A stretch of DNA of 64,000 nucleotides from Cunninghamia lanceolata (lineage: Eukaryota; Streptophyta; Pinopsida; Cupressales; Cupressaceae), in the NCBI GenBank assembly GCA_027924645.1, contig BSBN01001750.1:1476627-1540626 (forward strand). The letters run 5' to 3'. The translations under genes were made by a program, and so were the position numbers. The notes under the pieces are model-generated. The model did not search any database. It was not told the DNA's origin and saw nothing but the letters and a program-made list of their open reading frames with translations. Every line of letters begins with the position of its first letter. Within the stretch, counting starts at the first letter, position 1. This document shows positions 1 to 13,574 of this stretch, in pieces.

Positions 1-859
1 CTTTGGGCGCACTGCCCAGAGCTCACTGTTCAAAGGAGGCTCACTACCTACAAGATCAATTACAAAGACTTCACTAAAATACTTGAACTAAAGAATAGTA
101 TCTAACAATGCAAGATTACAGTTCTGGTTAGGCTCAATATGCTGACTTCACACACTTCATGTCTTACTGCCCTGTTTCACTATTCTACCATGATTCACCG
201 CTTAGATCTTCTTTGTTTTGCACTTGATATCCCACTCTTCACACCTATCACCTCATATTTGCACATTAATACATCAAAAAGCTTGAATCCATTGATCATA
301 TATATCCACAACATGAAATTTCATCAATTGTAGTCGGCCTAAAAAAAATTAAATTTTTTTTCAAGATCACTATTCTGTTGGCTGAATCCATGCACAAACA
401 TCAATACGAACAAAAACCTATGTATTCAAGTCACCAATCATGTTGGCCAATACCACTGGATCTCATAAATTACTCAACCAACCACTTCTCTTAATCTGCA
501 CTAGGGTCAAACACCAAGTCGACCTGTTCTTCACCGAACTAAACTATCTAACCAAAACCTGATACTCAGATGATTGTAACTTTCAATTCCTTCATCACCG
601 GAGGTTAAAACTTTGGATTTAGGTAGTCTTGACATCCCTTAACATTCCCTCAGATCTGCAACACAATATGATTACCTGTGGAGAAATGCGAACCAAAATG
701 TTGAACCCTGTCATATGCTCTGTTCCTGTCTATCCGGACTTAGACAAATCTGCAATCTGACTTCCGGTATGATCAAATGATATAATGTGGATGTGTAAGA
801 TAGATTTAGTTGCCACCAATGACAACACCTAACATGCCTAGCAGTGTCTCTTGCCAACA
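1..859 (-). repeat. Partial copia-type LTR (element 1/5 family), truncated by the window edge
   Basis: The segment shares with the LTRs at 15519-16647 and 43471-44565 the run of 'actgcc', 'gctcact' and 'cctacaag' words, an AT-rich TATA-like stretch near 296-307, the 'ggctgaatccatg' block near 380 and the terminal words 'gtgtctcttgccaaca' at 844-859. The right end is the TG-side terminus of an LTR read on the minus strand. Whether it is a solo LTR or the 5' LTR of an element extending left cannot be seen. The junction at 859/860 runs straight into the LTR of element A, so this copy most likely inserted into A. Confidence 0.8.
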
Positions 860-3800
860 TGTGTAGTTATAAGTACATTCAACATTATGCAGGACATTTC
901 TGCATGTGGTAAAAAATGGGCTCCCACAAGGGTTGAGCCCAACATACTGCCCCTTGATCTTAAGGGGAATATAAGATAAGAAAAGAAACTTTCAGATCAA
1001 TAAATAAAAGCATAATCTGATTGAAAGTCAATGACAACACCAATACATCATGAGATAGTCTCCAAGGCAGGACAGTCACCGTCAAGAGCATTACAACCAA
1101 AGAAGCATCATGGAGCAGCAGTTGGAGCAACTAAAGAATAGGTATTTACCGCTTTTTTGTTGTGAATGAGGTGTAAAGTTGCTATTCAAAGCATAAATCA
1201 ACCATGATCATGACTGTTCCATCAACCAAGAAGCATATTATCAACTAAAGAAGATAGATGGCATTCATATAATGAAAAAAGAGTCCTATATATGTATCAA
1301 CAAAGTGAAGTGCAACATACATAGTCCACATAGACTGGAATAGCTGAATCATGATTGATACCTACATTATAATGCCATGTCAGCTGTCTGATATACAAGG
1401 GAGAAACAGGGTACAAGTATATGATGGAGGATTAGAATGATCAAGATGTAAATTTATTCCTCAAAAGCCATACTATCATGGCACTATACTACAGGTATGG
1501 TGAATATTTTATTGCAATCATAAGAATAAAGCAATCTTTGAATAATCATAATGTCTAACTATTATAAGAAGCAAAGAAGGATAGCTACCTGAGAGAGTAG
1601 TCACAAGAAATAGTCATCTCAAAGGACAATCACTTTACAGCTATAGTAATCCTTAAACACTACATGGATCAGCTGTCTCTGTCATCCAAAATAGGGAAAA
1701 GACAGTCATGTATGAACAACAAAGCATCATAGAGTAACCTTGAGTTTTGAAGGAGACAGTCTCATATGCAGATGCAGTCACTTGCATTAGAACAATCATA
1801 GCATACAAGTGCAATAACAATAAGGTTCAGTCATGAAGTTATCATAGTGGTAAGGAAACAATGATATCCACTGTCAAGAAAAAATATCAGAGGAGCTGTG
1901 TGATAGTCACACATAGAAGGAGTAATTATTACACACATTAGTTTTTAAGACAAAGCAAGGACTAATAATGCCAAAGATGATAAACATAGTGATCTTTATC
2001 ACTGTCAATGACAGAGAGACAATGATAGAGATGCAAGTACTACAACTACAAGAGACAGTCAAGTGTAGTAAAGATAAAAATAAAGAGGAGCAAATTTTCC
2101 AACTACATGCATCACTTCTTTCTAACTATAAAAGTTAATACCATTTCAAGGAGAAGACAACCACATATGAAATACAGTCAACATTCCAAGGAATGCATCA
2201 AATATAGATCATTATGCATATGTCATAGAACAGAGGAGGTAATATGGAGGGGTAAACATGCATAAAGCTTATACAGAACCCTCAAGACATATCCAGCTAT
2301 AGGTCTAGGAACAACATTAACAGATAACATATGGTGCCTTTTTCAACTGACCCTCTCTACATAATGTTAAAAGATTGAGATGAGTAGTGAATGGCAATAA
2401 TATTTTATGACCATACTTGGAATATTGTGAAAGTACAGTGATTGAAATTGTGAAGAGGGGATATCATATTACAATGACTATAACATTTCTTCCAAGAAGA
2501 CAATTAACTTAACAATATTATACCATGCATGAATGACAAATGACAGGAGCAGCATGCATGTTAGCATAACAAGCACACAATAAGCTATAGCAGATCCAGT
2601 TACCTCTGTCAAAACTAAAAGGTAGTCTCTCAAGCAGCAAATCAATAGCAAAATAGTTGCCATCAATTGCGGATTGATGTGAAAGTGCAAAAATAGTGAT
2701 GATCCTATGACTTCAAGCAATGTAGATGAATAATAGAAGAAGTCATACAACATAGAACAATCTTTAGGATAAGACAATGGCATGTCAAACTCAATATCTC
2801 CATGTTATCCTTCTATCATAATGCACTCAACCTCACAAGAGGGTGAAGCCAATCAAAACCCTAGCTAGGGTTTCATCAACAATAGCTTGGGAGTATAAGC
2901 ACAAGTTAGTAGCCTGTAGGTTTTTTGTGGTCACTGTTCAAAATGTCAACCCTTGCCGTGAGATAGAATCTAGTAACAATACAAATGGAGGACTGTTTCA
3001 ATGCCAAATGAAACATAGTGAAACCCAGAAGTGGAACACAACAGCAAAAATGCAGCTATTCTTTCATTTTTCCACAATAGGAAATGTAAAGTAGTGAAAT
3101 AAAAGAATTTCTTTATGATATCATAGATTCAAGGTAGCTTTCATCAGTTCATGGTAGACAGTTTCAAAAGCAATGCAGAACCTACACTTTTTGTCACAAA
3201 ACACAGAGATTCAAGGATAGCACACAGAGTATGACAGAGAAGAGCAAAGAAACCAGAGATTTTCCTTTTCTTTTGTTCTTAAAGAGTGCATAGAGAGGCA
3301 AGCTTACCTCTTGAATCAATGAAATCATTTGTGGCAGAGAATAATCATTAAAGCTCGAGCTCCAGAATCCTTAAAACCCTACTAATATCCAAGCATGGGG
3401 GTGCAGAGCAGCAAGCAAGTGAAATACAATGTGCAAAATGACAACATTTAGGGTTGTTTCTATTTTGTCATAGTTGCCCTAGCTCGACTATGAGCTTTTG
3501 ACTTTGTTTTATTTAGAAAATCATTGTTATCCAAAACATGCTCTTGGTCAAGACTTTGAATATCATCAAGCCTAGTGCTCAAGTGAAGGAAGCTCGTGAG
3601 GTGAGGGCTGTGATTATTATTTTTTATTTTCTTCAAAGTCAATGAAGATAATAATGCAAAGGTAAGGGTAATGCATGTGATAGTCATAAGGTGTTTTGAA
3701 TGAGACTTAAGGCAATGTAATGCTACATGGCATGGGAGACATAAGGATTTAATTCATGATTATACATATCATATCTCACATATGACTATGTGCTTTGACT

Positions 3801-5055
3801 TTTTGCATGAGAGGAGAATATGTCTTTATTGACATCATCATAAGATGCATGGGGAGATTATGAAGTCAAAGGGGAGTTATAAGGGGATATTATTATTTTG
3901 CATGATTTGGAAATCAATATACAAATGTAAATAAATAATAAAGTAATAAATTATAAATTAATTTATTATTTGTCATAAAGATGTAAAAGCAATAATAGAC
4001 AAATTTATAACAAATAGTAAAGTAAGTCATTTTGATTACTTTATTACTTGTTCACATTGTTTTCCTCATTCCAAAATCATGCAAAAATAGGAGATGGAGT
4101 TAACTAAGGTACTTTGAGATCTTTTGCATAATTTTTGGTCAAACTTGGAGGGGTTTGGAGTTCCACATGGTCAAACTAATAGAGAGGTAGTTTGGAGCTA
4201 TTTTAGCTCAAATTGGATCAGTTATAGCCCTTCTTTTTAGGGATTTTCTTTTCTGCTCATGAGAGAGTTTTGTGGAGATATTTTTGATGCTGAGTGGAAC
4301 TACAATGCTTTTTCCATGCACTTGAGGGTTCATTTTTTGACATATTGGAGAAAAACTTAGGTTTTTTTTTGGTTCTTGCATTCTATTCTCTCCTACACAT
4401 TTTAGAGAGGTAGAGTTTGTTTGTAACTCATTTTTTCAGATGTATACAGTACAACAAGTTACAGGTTATTTATTTTGTTATTTTGTGCAGATATTCCCTC
4501 ATTTTCAGTAAGATCAAGTATTCACCTTCTCAATTATGCTATTTTATGAATGATTGGATGAAAGTTTATTGTGTTTTAACATTGAAACCTTTAAGTCTTT
4601 GTCTCATTTATACTTGCATGCATTCAAAGCAGTAAAAAATCATAGGTCTTAGGTTGTGCAATTGAATAGTCATTTCTTCCATGTTGTGAAAACCCAGTTT
4701 TCCTTCAAGAAATAGTTTATTCAAGCCTTCCTTTGAATTATTTATGTGTTCATATTTCCAAATTGATCTATGTGGATAGATATTCTAAAAGTCATTGTGA
4801 ATGAGGGCTGCATGTTTCTATCATTTAGGTGCATCACCACCCATTTAAAATCTAGTTTTAGTATATCAATTAGAAAGCCTTTTTACCCTTTTCCTACAAA
4901 GTCATTAATTTATTATAGAGTTAGAAGGGAACCAACCCATAATCTGGAGGTCTACTTTCACCATAGGGTACCCACAACTTGAAAATATTCCAATGTTACA
5001 CAGGATTGCTGAGCTTTCTAGCTTTGCATCACGGGTGCAATCCTAGTTGATAATA
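860..5055 (+). repeat. Element A, 5' LTR copy (giant LTR, left end hidden)
   Basis: This ~4.2-kb block is repeated at 8596-13574 in the same orientation with high similarity over its whole length (for example the blocks starting at 868 and 8604, 2470 and 10190, 3460 and 11990, 4980 and 13500). It is followed immediately by a PBS-like sequence, so it is the 5' copy. The 5' part is rich in short AGTCA/ACAGTCA words. The left limit here is simply where the copia LTR ends, so the true LTR start probably lies further out. No coding potential is convincing. The small ORFs in both copies are conserved only because the LTRs are duplicates. Confidence 0.8.
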
Positions 5056-5060
5056 GTTTT

Positions 5061-5078
5061 TGGCATGCCTGGTGGGAC
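5061..5078 (+). other. Element A primer binding site
   Basis: TGGCATGCCTGGTGGGAC lies six bases after the LTR end and starts with TGG, as expected for pairing with a tRNA CCA end. The tRNA identity is not certain from sequence alone. An Arg-type primer, as described for Ogre/Tat elements, is my inference. It sets the orientation of A as plus. Confidence 0.6.
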
Positions 5079-5303
5079 AATTTGAACTCTCCTAGTCCAA
5101 AAAGTTTCCACATAATTCTAATTTTTGGTGTGAAAATTAGTATTTACAGCCTTTGGAGGTAGGATCTACACACACACACCTGGCAACTCAGGGTACAAAT
5201 CTACTGGTTTCAAGCAGAAGAAGTGCTGGTATCTTTCATTTTTACAAAAGAAAGCTGATTCACATTGATTTCAAGAAGTTTTCTAGGTTTCAAATGCTTC
5301 AAT

Positions 5304-7680
5304 ATGTCAGGTTTTCATGAAAAGAGCATGTTTCCACCTCCCATCCACATCCTTATCAGCCATATCAAGCTGAGCATGTAGCTGGTTTTAGCCCAAATTC
5401 CATGGTTGTTCAAGGAAACCAGCATGTTCAGTACTCTTACCTCCCACCCACCCCTACTCAGCCTTCTTGGTACCCTACCAATGCTCATAACCAGTCCCAA
5501 AATGACAATTTTGTTCCTAATCAACATACTTTTTCTGCTGATCAACCTCAGTACAAAACAAGCATGAGCATTAGGGAGATTGCTTTGGATTATCAGAGAC
5601 ATATGTTAGAGATCAAAAGAGAGAGTGGATATAACATGTAGTAGGAGGAACTAGATTACCAAGCCTATCTTCATGAGCAGGAGTTGGAGGCACAAAGGAT
5701 ACAATTTGAAGAAAGTCTTAGGAGGGAGATAGCAGCAAAAGAGGAGCAGATCAAATTTTTTTTTGCTCAAACACAAAGGCATGAGATCCAAACAGCTGCA
5801 TTCATTCCAGATTAGCCTTTTCAACATGAGTTTAGTAGGTATGAATTTCCAAATTTCAAGCAAAGTGAGTCTCCTAACCCTTCTAAGGTCAAATTTCCTA
5901 GTTTTAGAGATCCTTTACCATTGCATGAGCCTAAGTTGACACAATATGAATTTGTTATGCTTCAAAACTAGCCACTTGAGGAGCCTTTTTTCCTCCAAGA
6001 AACTCAAGAAACTCCCCAAAGTCTCCAAATTCCAAGTTTCAGAAGTTCTAATTTTGCTTAGGAGCCTATTTGCATTCAAAACCAGTCCATTAATCCTCAG
6101 TTTCAGTCATATCAAGAACGTGAACCAATTCATCAAAGTTTTGAACAACCATGGCAGCCTTCTTGGACTAAGTATCCTGATTATAAAATGCCAAACCTTG
6201 TTAAGGCTACCCCTCCCATACCAATCAAAAATTAGGAAGAGGAAAAGGTAGTAAAATCTGAACCAATCAAGATTCCAAGTTGGCTTGGTGAATAGGAGCA
6301 AAAGGTTGTAGAGCCCAAGCCAATCAAAATTCCAAGTTTCAGTCCAATAGATGAAGGTTCTTGCAATCCTTTTTGTGCCACCAAATCAGAAAAATTAGAT
6401 GTGGAGCAAGAGGTTGTTGCTATTTTTAATGTGTCCCCAGTTGAAAATGAACATAATGCATGTGTAGAGTTGTTTGACTCATGTTTGACACTGAATCCTT
6501 TACATTTTGATTCATTTGAGAAGTTTTCTAATGTTCACAAGATGAATGAAAGCAGGATACAGAGATTGGAAGGTGAAAGTCTTCAATTGTAAAGACAAAT
6601 TGCCCTGGTTCTGATGGAGAATAAACCAGATAAAGAAGAGATTTCAATTTCTTTGTTTGATTAGCTGCCTACTTTTGATGGTGATGATGAAGACAACATA
6701 CAAGTACCCAAATTACCAGCTAATTTGGGACAGCCAGAAGATATTGCAGAACATGATGTACTGCTGGTTCGTAAAGGCAAGGAGGAGATTGAGACCTCAA
6801 TTCAGCTAGAAGAGTAGTCAAGTGAACTAATAGAAGATATTCAGTCTTTTTCAAGATAACTCTACATCTGATTGTCAAGATCCTAATTGTTCAGCTTGTA
6901 GAGAGATTGCCACTCTGCTGAACTCTTGTAGTGATCAAAAGCCCAAGCCAATAAATGATGAGGACAACAAGATAAAGTAGGTTTCTAAACTTTTTCCTTT
7001 TGGATTTGAACAATATAAGGCTAATCAGTTTGAGGACAGCAAGGAAAGTATGCAGATAGAGCTTTTGGAAGATGAGCAATGCTTGATTGAACTAGCCACA
7101 ATGCCCAATTTCGAGCAGCAGGATGAAGGGAATTAGTTAGGCAAACTACAGATTTAGGAAGAATCAAGTGAGGACAATCATGTTTTGGAAGGTCAAGAGG
7201 TTGATTCACAAGAAAAAGGTTGTTCAAGAAGAGCGAGAAAAGTAGAAAAACATATATTTTGAAGGTATGATCTTTGAAAGCCATCATGAGGATAAGTTAG
7301 AGCATACATTGCATGATGAAATTGTTCATCAAGAGGATTTGTTCTCAAATATCATTGAAAATTTTTGCTCTAACATTGTTGATAACTTAACATCTTTCAA
7401 GATAAAGGTTTGTGATCAACATAATCAAGTGATCAAAGAGGTTGTGGTTGAAAAAACAATTCTCAAAGGAGAAGCCAACAAAAAGAATTATCAGTTTATC
7501 ATCTCAAAAGGATGCCCAATTAGGCATCTTTCCATGATTGAGATTCCAAGCATACTTGATGAGGTTTTAGTGAAAGGACAGCAGATCCAACTTATCCATT
7601 CACTCCAAACCAGTAGCATGGTTGGTCATATTCAAAGGTTGAGTGAGTTTGTCTACGTTCTTTATGAGGAATTGCAGTAA
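5304..7680 (+). pseudogene. Element A internal ORF, unknown product, decayed
   Basis: A single reading frame from about 5402 to 6860 is open except for isolated TAG/TAA codons, with frame shifts on either side. It continues in another frame at 7267-7680 (137 codons, stop at 7678-7680). A plausible start is the ATG at 5304, followed by an indel. The product would be roughly 790 residues. The first part is rich in Pro, Gln and Tyr (STYLPPTP-like stretches), the middle is helical with EL/EAQ heptad-like runs, and there are two similar 'EPIKIPS' units near 6265 and 6325. The end has a compact globular look. I see no zinc knuckle, protease DSG, RT or integrase motif. It could be the extra ORF1 that Ogre/Tat elements carry before gag, or a diverged gag. 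I do not recognise it. Confidence 0.55.
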
Positions 7681-8595
7681 TTTATTGAGTATTTTCTTGT
7701 GCTTCATCTAGTTTCAGCTGTTCATAAGCATGTAAATCAGTGTTCTTTGTTGAGAAAGGGTAGCTACTTTAACCAAATAGTAAATGGATTCGTTTGAGGC
7801 TTTCACAGTTGTTTGGTTAGGGTAGGGTAGTTTTCAAGTAAATAAGTGCTTTTAGCACATTCATTTCAGTTTTATTTTGTTTTTCAAGAAGTGCACATGC
7901 ACATTTTGCTGACCATGTCCTAAACAAGGTCAGATTAGTTTGATTTTAGTATTGTTTTGCTGCTGTATTTTTTCTATCAGCTGAGTTGCAGAAGTTTTTA
8001 AGGTTTAAGGGCAAGAATTGACTCCTGTACCCAATGGATTGCTAAGGCTACTGGTCTATATGCTTAGCAGGCAAGCATTCAACATAAATCACTAGAAATG
8101 TTACCAATTTTTCACCTACAGCTCAAATTGGCAGAGCTGAAACAATTCATTACATTTGGGAAATGTTTCATTCATTTTGCCAATAAAGTATACACATAAT
8201 TGCACAAGTGTTGCATTTGCATTCATTGAAAAGAAAAGAGTAATCAATGGTCCCATACAAGCCATGGGAGTAGCTTAACCAATGCAACATAATATATGCT
8301 ATGCATTTGAAGATAAAAGAAATGAAAGGAAGCATAAAGGAAATTGCATATCCATCATTGCCTGAGATAGCTTTGGGGTGGATCTTCTTTGTCTTTCTCC
8401 TCCTCTCCTGATCACCAAGCGAACCTACATCATGGTAAACAATTGGTTAGAGCTCTGGATATGAGTCTCCTTATATGCCCTACCAACAGAAAAATAGCAC
8501 GTCATGAAGCATTGGATCAATAATAAAGAGAGCCAGAAAGATGAAATCATCACATGAGTATTGTATTCATTGTTTTATCTAACTTGTTTGTGCAA
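7681..8595 (+). other. Element A non-coding 3' region
   Basis: No ORF or known motif is visible. Purine-rich stretches such as 'gaaaagaaaagag' (8229-8241) and the run at 8310-8340 are candidate polypurine tracts. Neither is followed by a clear TG terminus that can be matched in the truncated 5' copy. The true start of the 3' LTR therefore lies somewhere between about 8240 and 8596. Confidence 0.45.
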
Positions 8596-10336
8596 TGTGT
8601 AGGTATAGGTACATTCATCATTATGCAGGACATTTCAGCATGTGGTTAAAAAATGGGCTTCCACAAGGGTTGAGCCCAACATGCTACCCCTTGATCTTAA
8701 GGGGAATATAACATAAGCAAAGAAACTTTCAGATTATTAAATAAAAGCATATTTTGATTGAAAGTCAATGACAACACCAATACATCATGAGACAGTCTCC
8801 AAGGCAGGACAGTCACCATAAAGAGCATTATAACCAAAGAAGCATCATGGAGCAGCAGTTGGAGCAATTAAAGAACAAGTATTTACCACTTTTTTGTTGT
8901 GAATGAGGTGTAAAGTTGCTATTCAAGGCATAAATCAGCCATGATCATGACTGTTCCATCAACCAATAAGCATAATATCAACTGAAGAAGATAGATGATA
9001 GTCATATAATGAAAAAAGAGTCCTATATCTATATCCACAAAGTGAAGTGTATCATACACAGTCCATATAGACTGGAACAACTGAATCATGATTGATACCT
9101 ACATTATAATGCCATGTCGACTGTTTGATATACAAGGGAGCAATAGGGTACAAGTATATGATGGAGGATTAGAATGATCAAGATGCAAATCTAATCCTCA
9201 ATAGCCATATAGTCATGACACTATACTACAAGTATGGTGAATATTTTATTGCAATCATAAGAATAAAGCAATCATTGAATAATCATAATGTCTAACTGTT
9301 ATAAGAAGTAAAGGACATCCACCTAAGAGAGCAGTCACAAGAAATAGTCATCTCAAAGGACAATCACTTTACAATTATAGCAGTCCTTAAACACTACATG
9401 GATCAACTATCTTTGTCATCCAAAATAGGGAAAAGATAGTCATGTATGAACATCAAAGCATCATAGAGTAACCCTAAGTTTGAAGGAGATAGTCTCATAT
9501 GCAGATGCATTCACTTGCATTAGAACAGTCAGGATACAAGTGCAATAACAATAAGGTTCATTCATGAAGTTATCATACTGGTAAGGAAACAATGATATCC
9601 ACTGTCAAACCAAATATCATAGAAGTTGCGTGATAGTCACACACAGAAGGAACAATTATTACACACATCAGTTGTCAAGACAAAGCAAGGACTAAAAATG
9701 CCAAAGATGATAAACACAGTGATCTTTATCACTGTCAATGATAGAGAGACAATGATAGAGATGCAAGTGCTATAGCTACAAGAGATAGTCAAGTGTAGTA
9801 AAGATAAAAATAAAGAGGAGCAACTTTTCCAACTACAGGCATCACTTCTTTCTAACTTTCAAAGTTAACACCAGTTCAAGGAGAAGACAACCACATATGA
9901 AATACAATCATCATTCCAAGGAATGCATCAAATATAGATCATTATGCATATGTCATAGAACAGAGGAGGTAATATGGGAGGGGTAAACATGCATAAAGCT
10001 TATACAAAACCCTCAAGACATATCCAGCTATAGGTCTAGGAGCAACATTAACAGATAACATATGGTGCCTTCTTCAATTGACCCTCTCTACATAATGTTA
10101 AAAGATTGAGATGAGCAATGATATTTTATGACCATAATTAGAATATTGTGAAAGTACAGTGATCGAAATTGTGAAGAGGGGATAGCATATTAGAATGACT
10201 GTAACATTTCTTCCATGAAGACAGTTAACTTAACAATATTATACCATGCATGAATGACAAATGACAGGAGCATCATGCATGTTAGCATAACAAGCACACA
10301 ATAAGCTATAGTAGATCCAGTTACCTCTGTCAAAAC

Positions 10337-10523
10337 TAAAAGGCAGTCTCTCAAGCAGCAAATCAATAACAAAATAGTTGTCATTAATTGAGGATTGATG
10401 TAAAAGTGCAAAAACAGTGATGATCCTGTGACTTCAAGCAATGTAGATGAACAGCAAAAGAAGTCATACAACACAGAATAGTCTCTATTATAAGACAGTG
10501 GCATGTCAAACTCACTATCTCCA
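10337..10523 (+). repeat. Left arm of ~187-bp direct duplication
   Basis: This piece of the LTR of A (starting 'aaaaggcagtctctcaag' and ending 'cactatctcc') occurs again at 11138-11325 on the other side of the GC-rich insert. The 5' LTR of A has it once (about 2618-2803). Confidence 0.8.
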
Positions 10524-10524
10524 G

Positions 10525-11139
10525 TGTTGTTATATGGAGCCTAATTAGACTCGGAGGTTAAATTTACCCCATTTTTATTGGTGCGGTTTCCCCCCATATT
10601 CCTATGGGGTCAAGGGGTAGCGCCCCTTGTGAGGGTTTGGAGGCAGTGCCCCCAAGACAGGGTCAATGGGCAGCACCCCTTGCGGGGTCTAGGGGCAGCG
10701 GCCTTGGCGCGCTCCCTGTCACGATACAAGGTGGGGTCGAGGGGAATCACCCTCGTGGGGGCTTGAGGGTAGTGCCCCCGAAACCTTACACAATTTTTTA
10801 TTATTTTATTAAGGCATCGAAAGTTATTTTTCATTGGCCGACATAAAAAAAAACCCTATTTTGTAATCGACAAAAGTCATGATAAAAATGGCTAAGGGTT
10901 AGGGTTTCTGTTGATGGATTGTAGCATTTTGCAACAATATTGAGTTGCAAGGATTGCTCGTTGTAATCGATTTGATTTACTGGATAATAATATTGGACTC
11001 TCTATTGGTGGATGTAGCCCGAGTTTGGGTGAACCATGTTAAAACTTGTCTCTCGCTGTTATTATTTCTGTGTATTTTCAATCCTATGTTTAATCTTTAG
11101 TTGCATTTAATTGATATCTTCTGTCGGCTAACCCTAACA
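10525..11139 (+). repeat. GC-rich insert, probable solo copia-type LTR, in the 3' LTR of A
   Basis: The insert starts TGTTG and ends CCCTAACA. It is absent at the matching point of the 5' LTR copy (about 2805). The first 280 bp hold three imperfect GC-rich units of the type GGGTC-AGGGGCAG-CCCC (from about 10608, 10658 and 10735). The last 150 bp are AT-rich, with a 'gtgaacca-gttaaa' word often seen near the 3' end of plant copia LTRs. No simple 5-bp TSD is present. Instead the insert lies between two copies of a ~187-bp piece of A. Confidence 0.5.
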
Positions 11140-11325
11140 AAAAGGCAGTCTCTCAAGCAACAAATCAATAGCAAAATAGTTGCCATTAATTGTGGATTGA
11201 TGTGAAAGTGCAAAAACAGTGATGATCCCGTGACTTCAAGCAGATAAACAACAGAAGAAATCATACAACACAGAATAGTCTCTAGGATAAGACATTGGCA
11301 TGTCAAACTCACTATCTCTATGTTA
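11138..11325 (+). repeat. Right arm of ~187-bp direct duplication
   Basis: This is the second copy of 10337-10523, a few percent diverged by eye, with a small deletion near 11241. After it the LTR of A continues normally. Confidence 0.8.
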
Positions 11326-13574
11326 TCCTTCTATCATAATGCACTCAGCCTCACAGGAGGGTGAAGCCAATCAAAACCCTAGATAGGGTTTCATCAACAA
11401 TAGCTTGGGAGTATAAGCACAAGTCAGTAGCCTGTAGGTTTTTTGTGTACTCATTGTTCAAAATGTCAACCCTTGCCATGAGATAGAATCTAGTAACAAT
11501 AACAATAGAGGACTGTTTCAATGCCAACTGAAACATAGTGAAACCCAGAAGTGGAACACAACGGTAAAAATGCAGCTATTCTTTCATTTTTCCACAGAAG
11601 GAAATGTAAAGCAGTGAAATAAAAGAATTTCTTCATGATATGACATATTCAAGGTAGCTTTCATCGGTTCATTGTAGACAGTTTCAAAAGAAATACAAAA
11701 ACCTACACTTTTTGTTACAAAACACAGAGATTCAAGGATAGCACACAGAGTATGACAAAGAAGAGGAAAGAAACCAGAGATTTTCCTTTTTCTTTTGTTC
11801 TTAAAGAGTGCATAGAGAGGCAAACTTACCTCTTGAATCAATGAAATCATTTGTGGCAAAGAATGATGGTTAAAGCCTGAGCTCCAGAATCCTTCAAACC
11901 CTAGCAATATCCAAGCATGGCGGCGTAGAGCAGCAAGCAAGTGAAATACAATGTGCAAAATGACAACATTTAGGGTGGTTTCTCTTTTGTCATAGTTGCC
12001 CTAGCTCGACTATGAGCTTTTGACTTTGTTTTATTTAGAAAATCATTGTTATCCAAAACATGCTCGTGGTCAAGACTTTGAATATCATCAAGCCTAGTGC
12101 TCAAGTGAAGGAAACTTGTGAGGTGAGGGTTGTGATTATTATTTTTTATTTTCTTCAAAGTCAATGAAGATAATAATGCAAAGGTAAGGGTAATGCATGT
12201 GATAGTCATAAGGTGTTTTGAATGAGACTTAAGGCAATGTAATGCTACATGGCATGGGAGACATAAGGATTTAATTCATGATTATACATATCATATCTCA
12301 CATATGACTATGTGCTTTGACTTTTTGCATGAGAGGAGAATATGTCTTTATTGACATCATCATAAGATGCATGGGGAGATTATGAAGTCAAAGGGGAGTT
12401 ATAAGGGGATATTATTATTTTGCATGATTTGGAAATCAATATACAAATGTAAATAAATAATAAAGTAATAAATTATAAATTAATTTATTATTTGTCATAA
12501 AGATGTAAAAGCAATAATAGACAAATTTATAAGAAATAGTAAGGTAAGTCATTTTGATTACTTTATTACTTGTTCACATTGTTTTCCTCATCCCAAAATC
12601 ATGCAAAATCAGGAGATGGAGTAAGATACTTTGAGATCTTTTGCATAATTTTTGGTCAAACTTGGAGGGGTTTGGAGTTCCACATGGTCAAACTAATAGA
12701 GAGGAGCAGTTTGGAGCTATTTTAGCTCAAATTGGATCAGTTATAGCCCTTCTTTTTAGGGATTTTCTTTTCTTCTCGTGAGAGAGTTTTGTGGAGATAT
12801 TTTTGATGCTGAGTGGAACTGCAGTGCTTTTTCCATGCACTTGAGGGTTCATTTTTTGATATATTGAATAAAAACTTAGATTTTTTTTAGTTCTTGCATT
12901 CTATTCTCTCTTACACATTTTAGAGAGCTAGAGTTTGTTTGTAACTCATTTTTTCAGATCTATACAGTACAACAGGTTACAGGTTATTTATTTTGTTATT
13001 TTTTGAAGATATTCCTTCATTTTCAGTAAGATCAAGTATTCACCTTCTCAATTATGTTGTTTTATGAATGATTGGATGATTGTTTATTGTGTTTTAACAT
13101 TGAAACCTTTAAGTCTTTGTCTCATTTATTCTTGCATGCATTCAAAGCAGTAAAAAAATCACATGTCTTAGGTTGTGCAATTGAATAATCATTTCTTCCA
13201 TGTTGTGAAAACCCAGTTTTCCTTCAAGAAATAGTTTATTCAAGCCTTCCTTTGAATTATTTATGTGGTCATATTGCCAAATTGATCTATGTGGATAGAT
13301 ATTCTGAAAGTCGTTGTGAATCAAGGCTGCATGTTTCTATTATTTAGGTCCATCACCACCCATTTAAAATCTAGTTTTAGTATATCCATTAGAAAGCCTT
13401 TTTACCCTTTTCCTGCAAAGTCATTAATTTATTAGAGAATGAAAAGGGAACCACCCCATAATCTGGAGGTCTACTTTCACCATATGGTACCCACAACCTG
13501 AAAGTATTCCAATGTTACATAGGATTGCTGAGCTTTCCAGCTTTGCATCACGAGTACAATCCTAGTTGATAATA

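Larger units (their letters stand above)
8596..13574 (+). repeat. Element A, 3' LTR copy
   Basis: This is the second copy of the giant LTR at 860-5055. It is longer because of a foreign insert with flanking duplication at 10337-11325. Without that the two copies are nearly equal in length. Homology ends at 'gataatagtt' (13568-13577), after which the sequence becomes the LTR of B. A therefore inserted inside B's 5' LTR. The terminus reads TA rather than CA in both copies. The left limit given here is the limit of detectable homology to the truncated 5' copy. Confidence 0.75.

Noticed and set aside
2478..2783. Minus-strand 101-aa hydrophobic ORF, also at 10190-10504
   Set aside because: Again in the LTR of A. 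The hydrophobic look comes from AT-rich codons in a non-coding strand.
3460..3687. Minus-strand 75-aa ORF, also present at 11970-12209
   Set aside because: It lies in the LTR of A. The conservation is LTR duplication, with no motif and no start context.
10578..10846. Overlapping ORFs on both strands in GC-rich DNA
   Set aside because: These are produced by imperfect GC-rich repeats of an LTR-like insert, with no codon bias.
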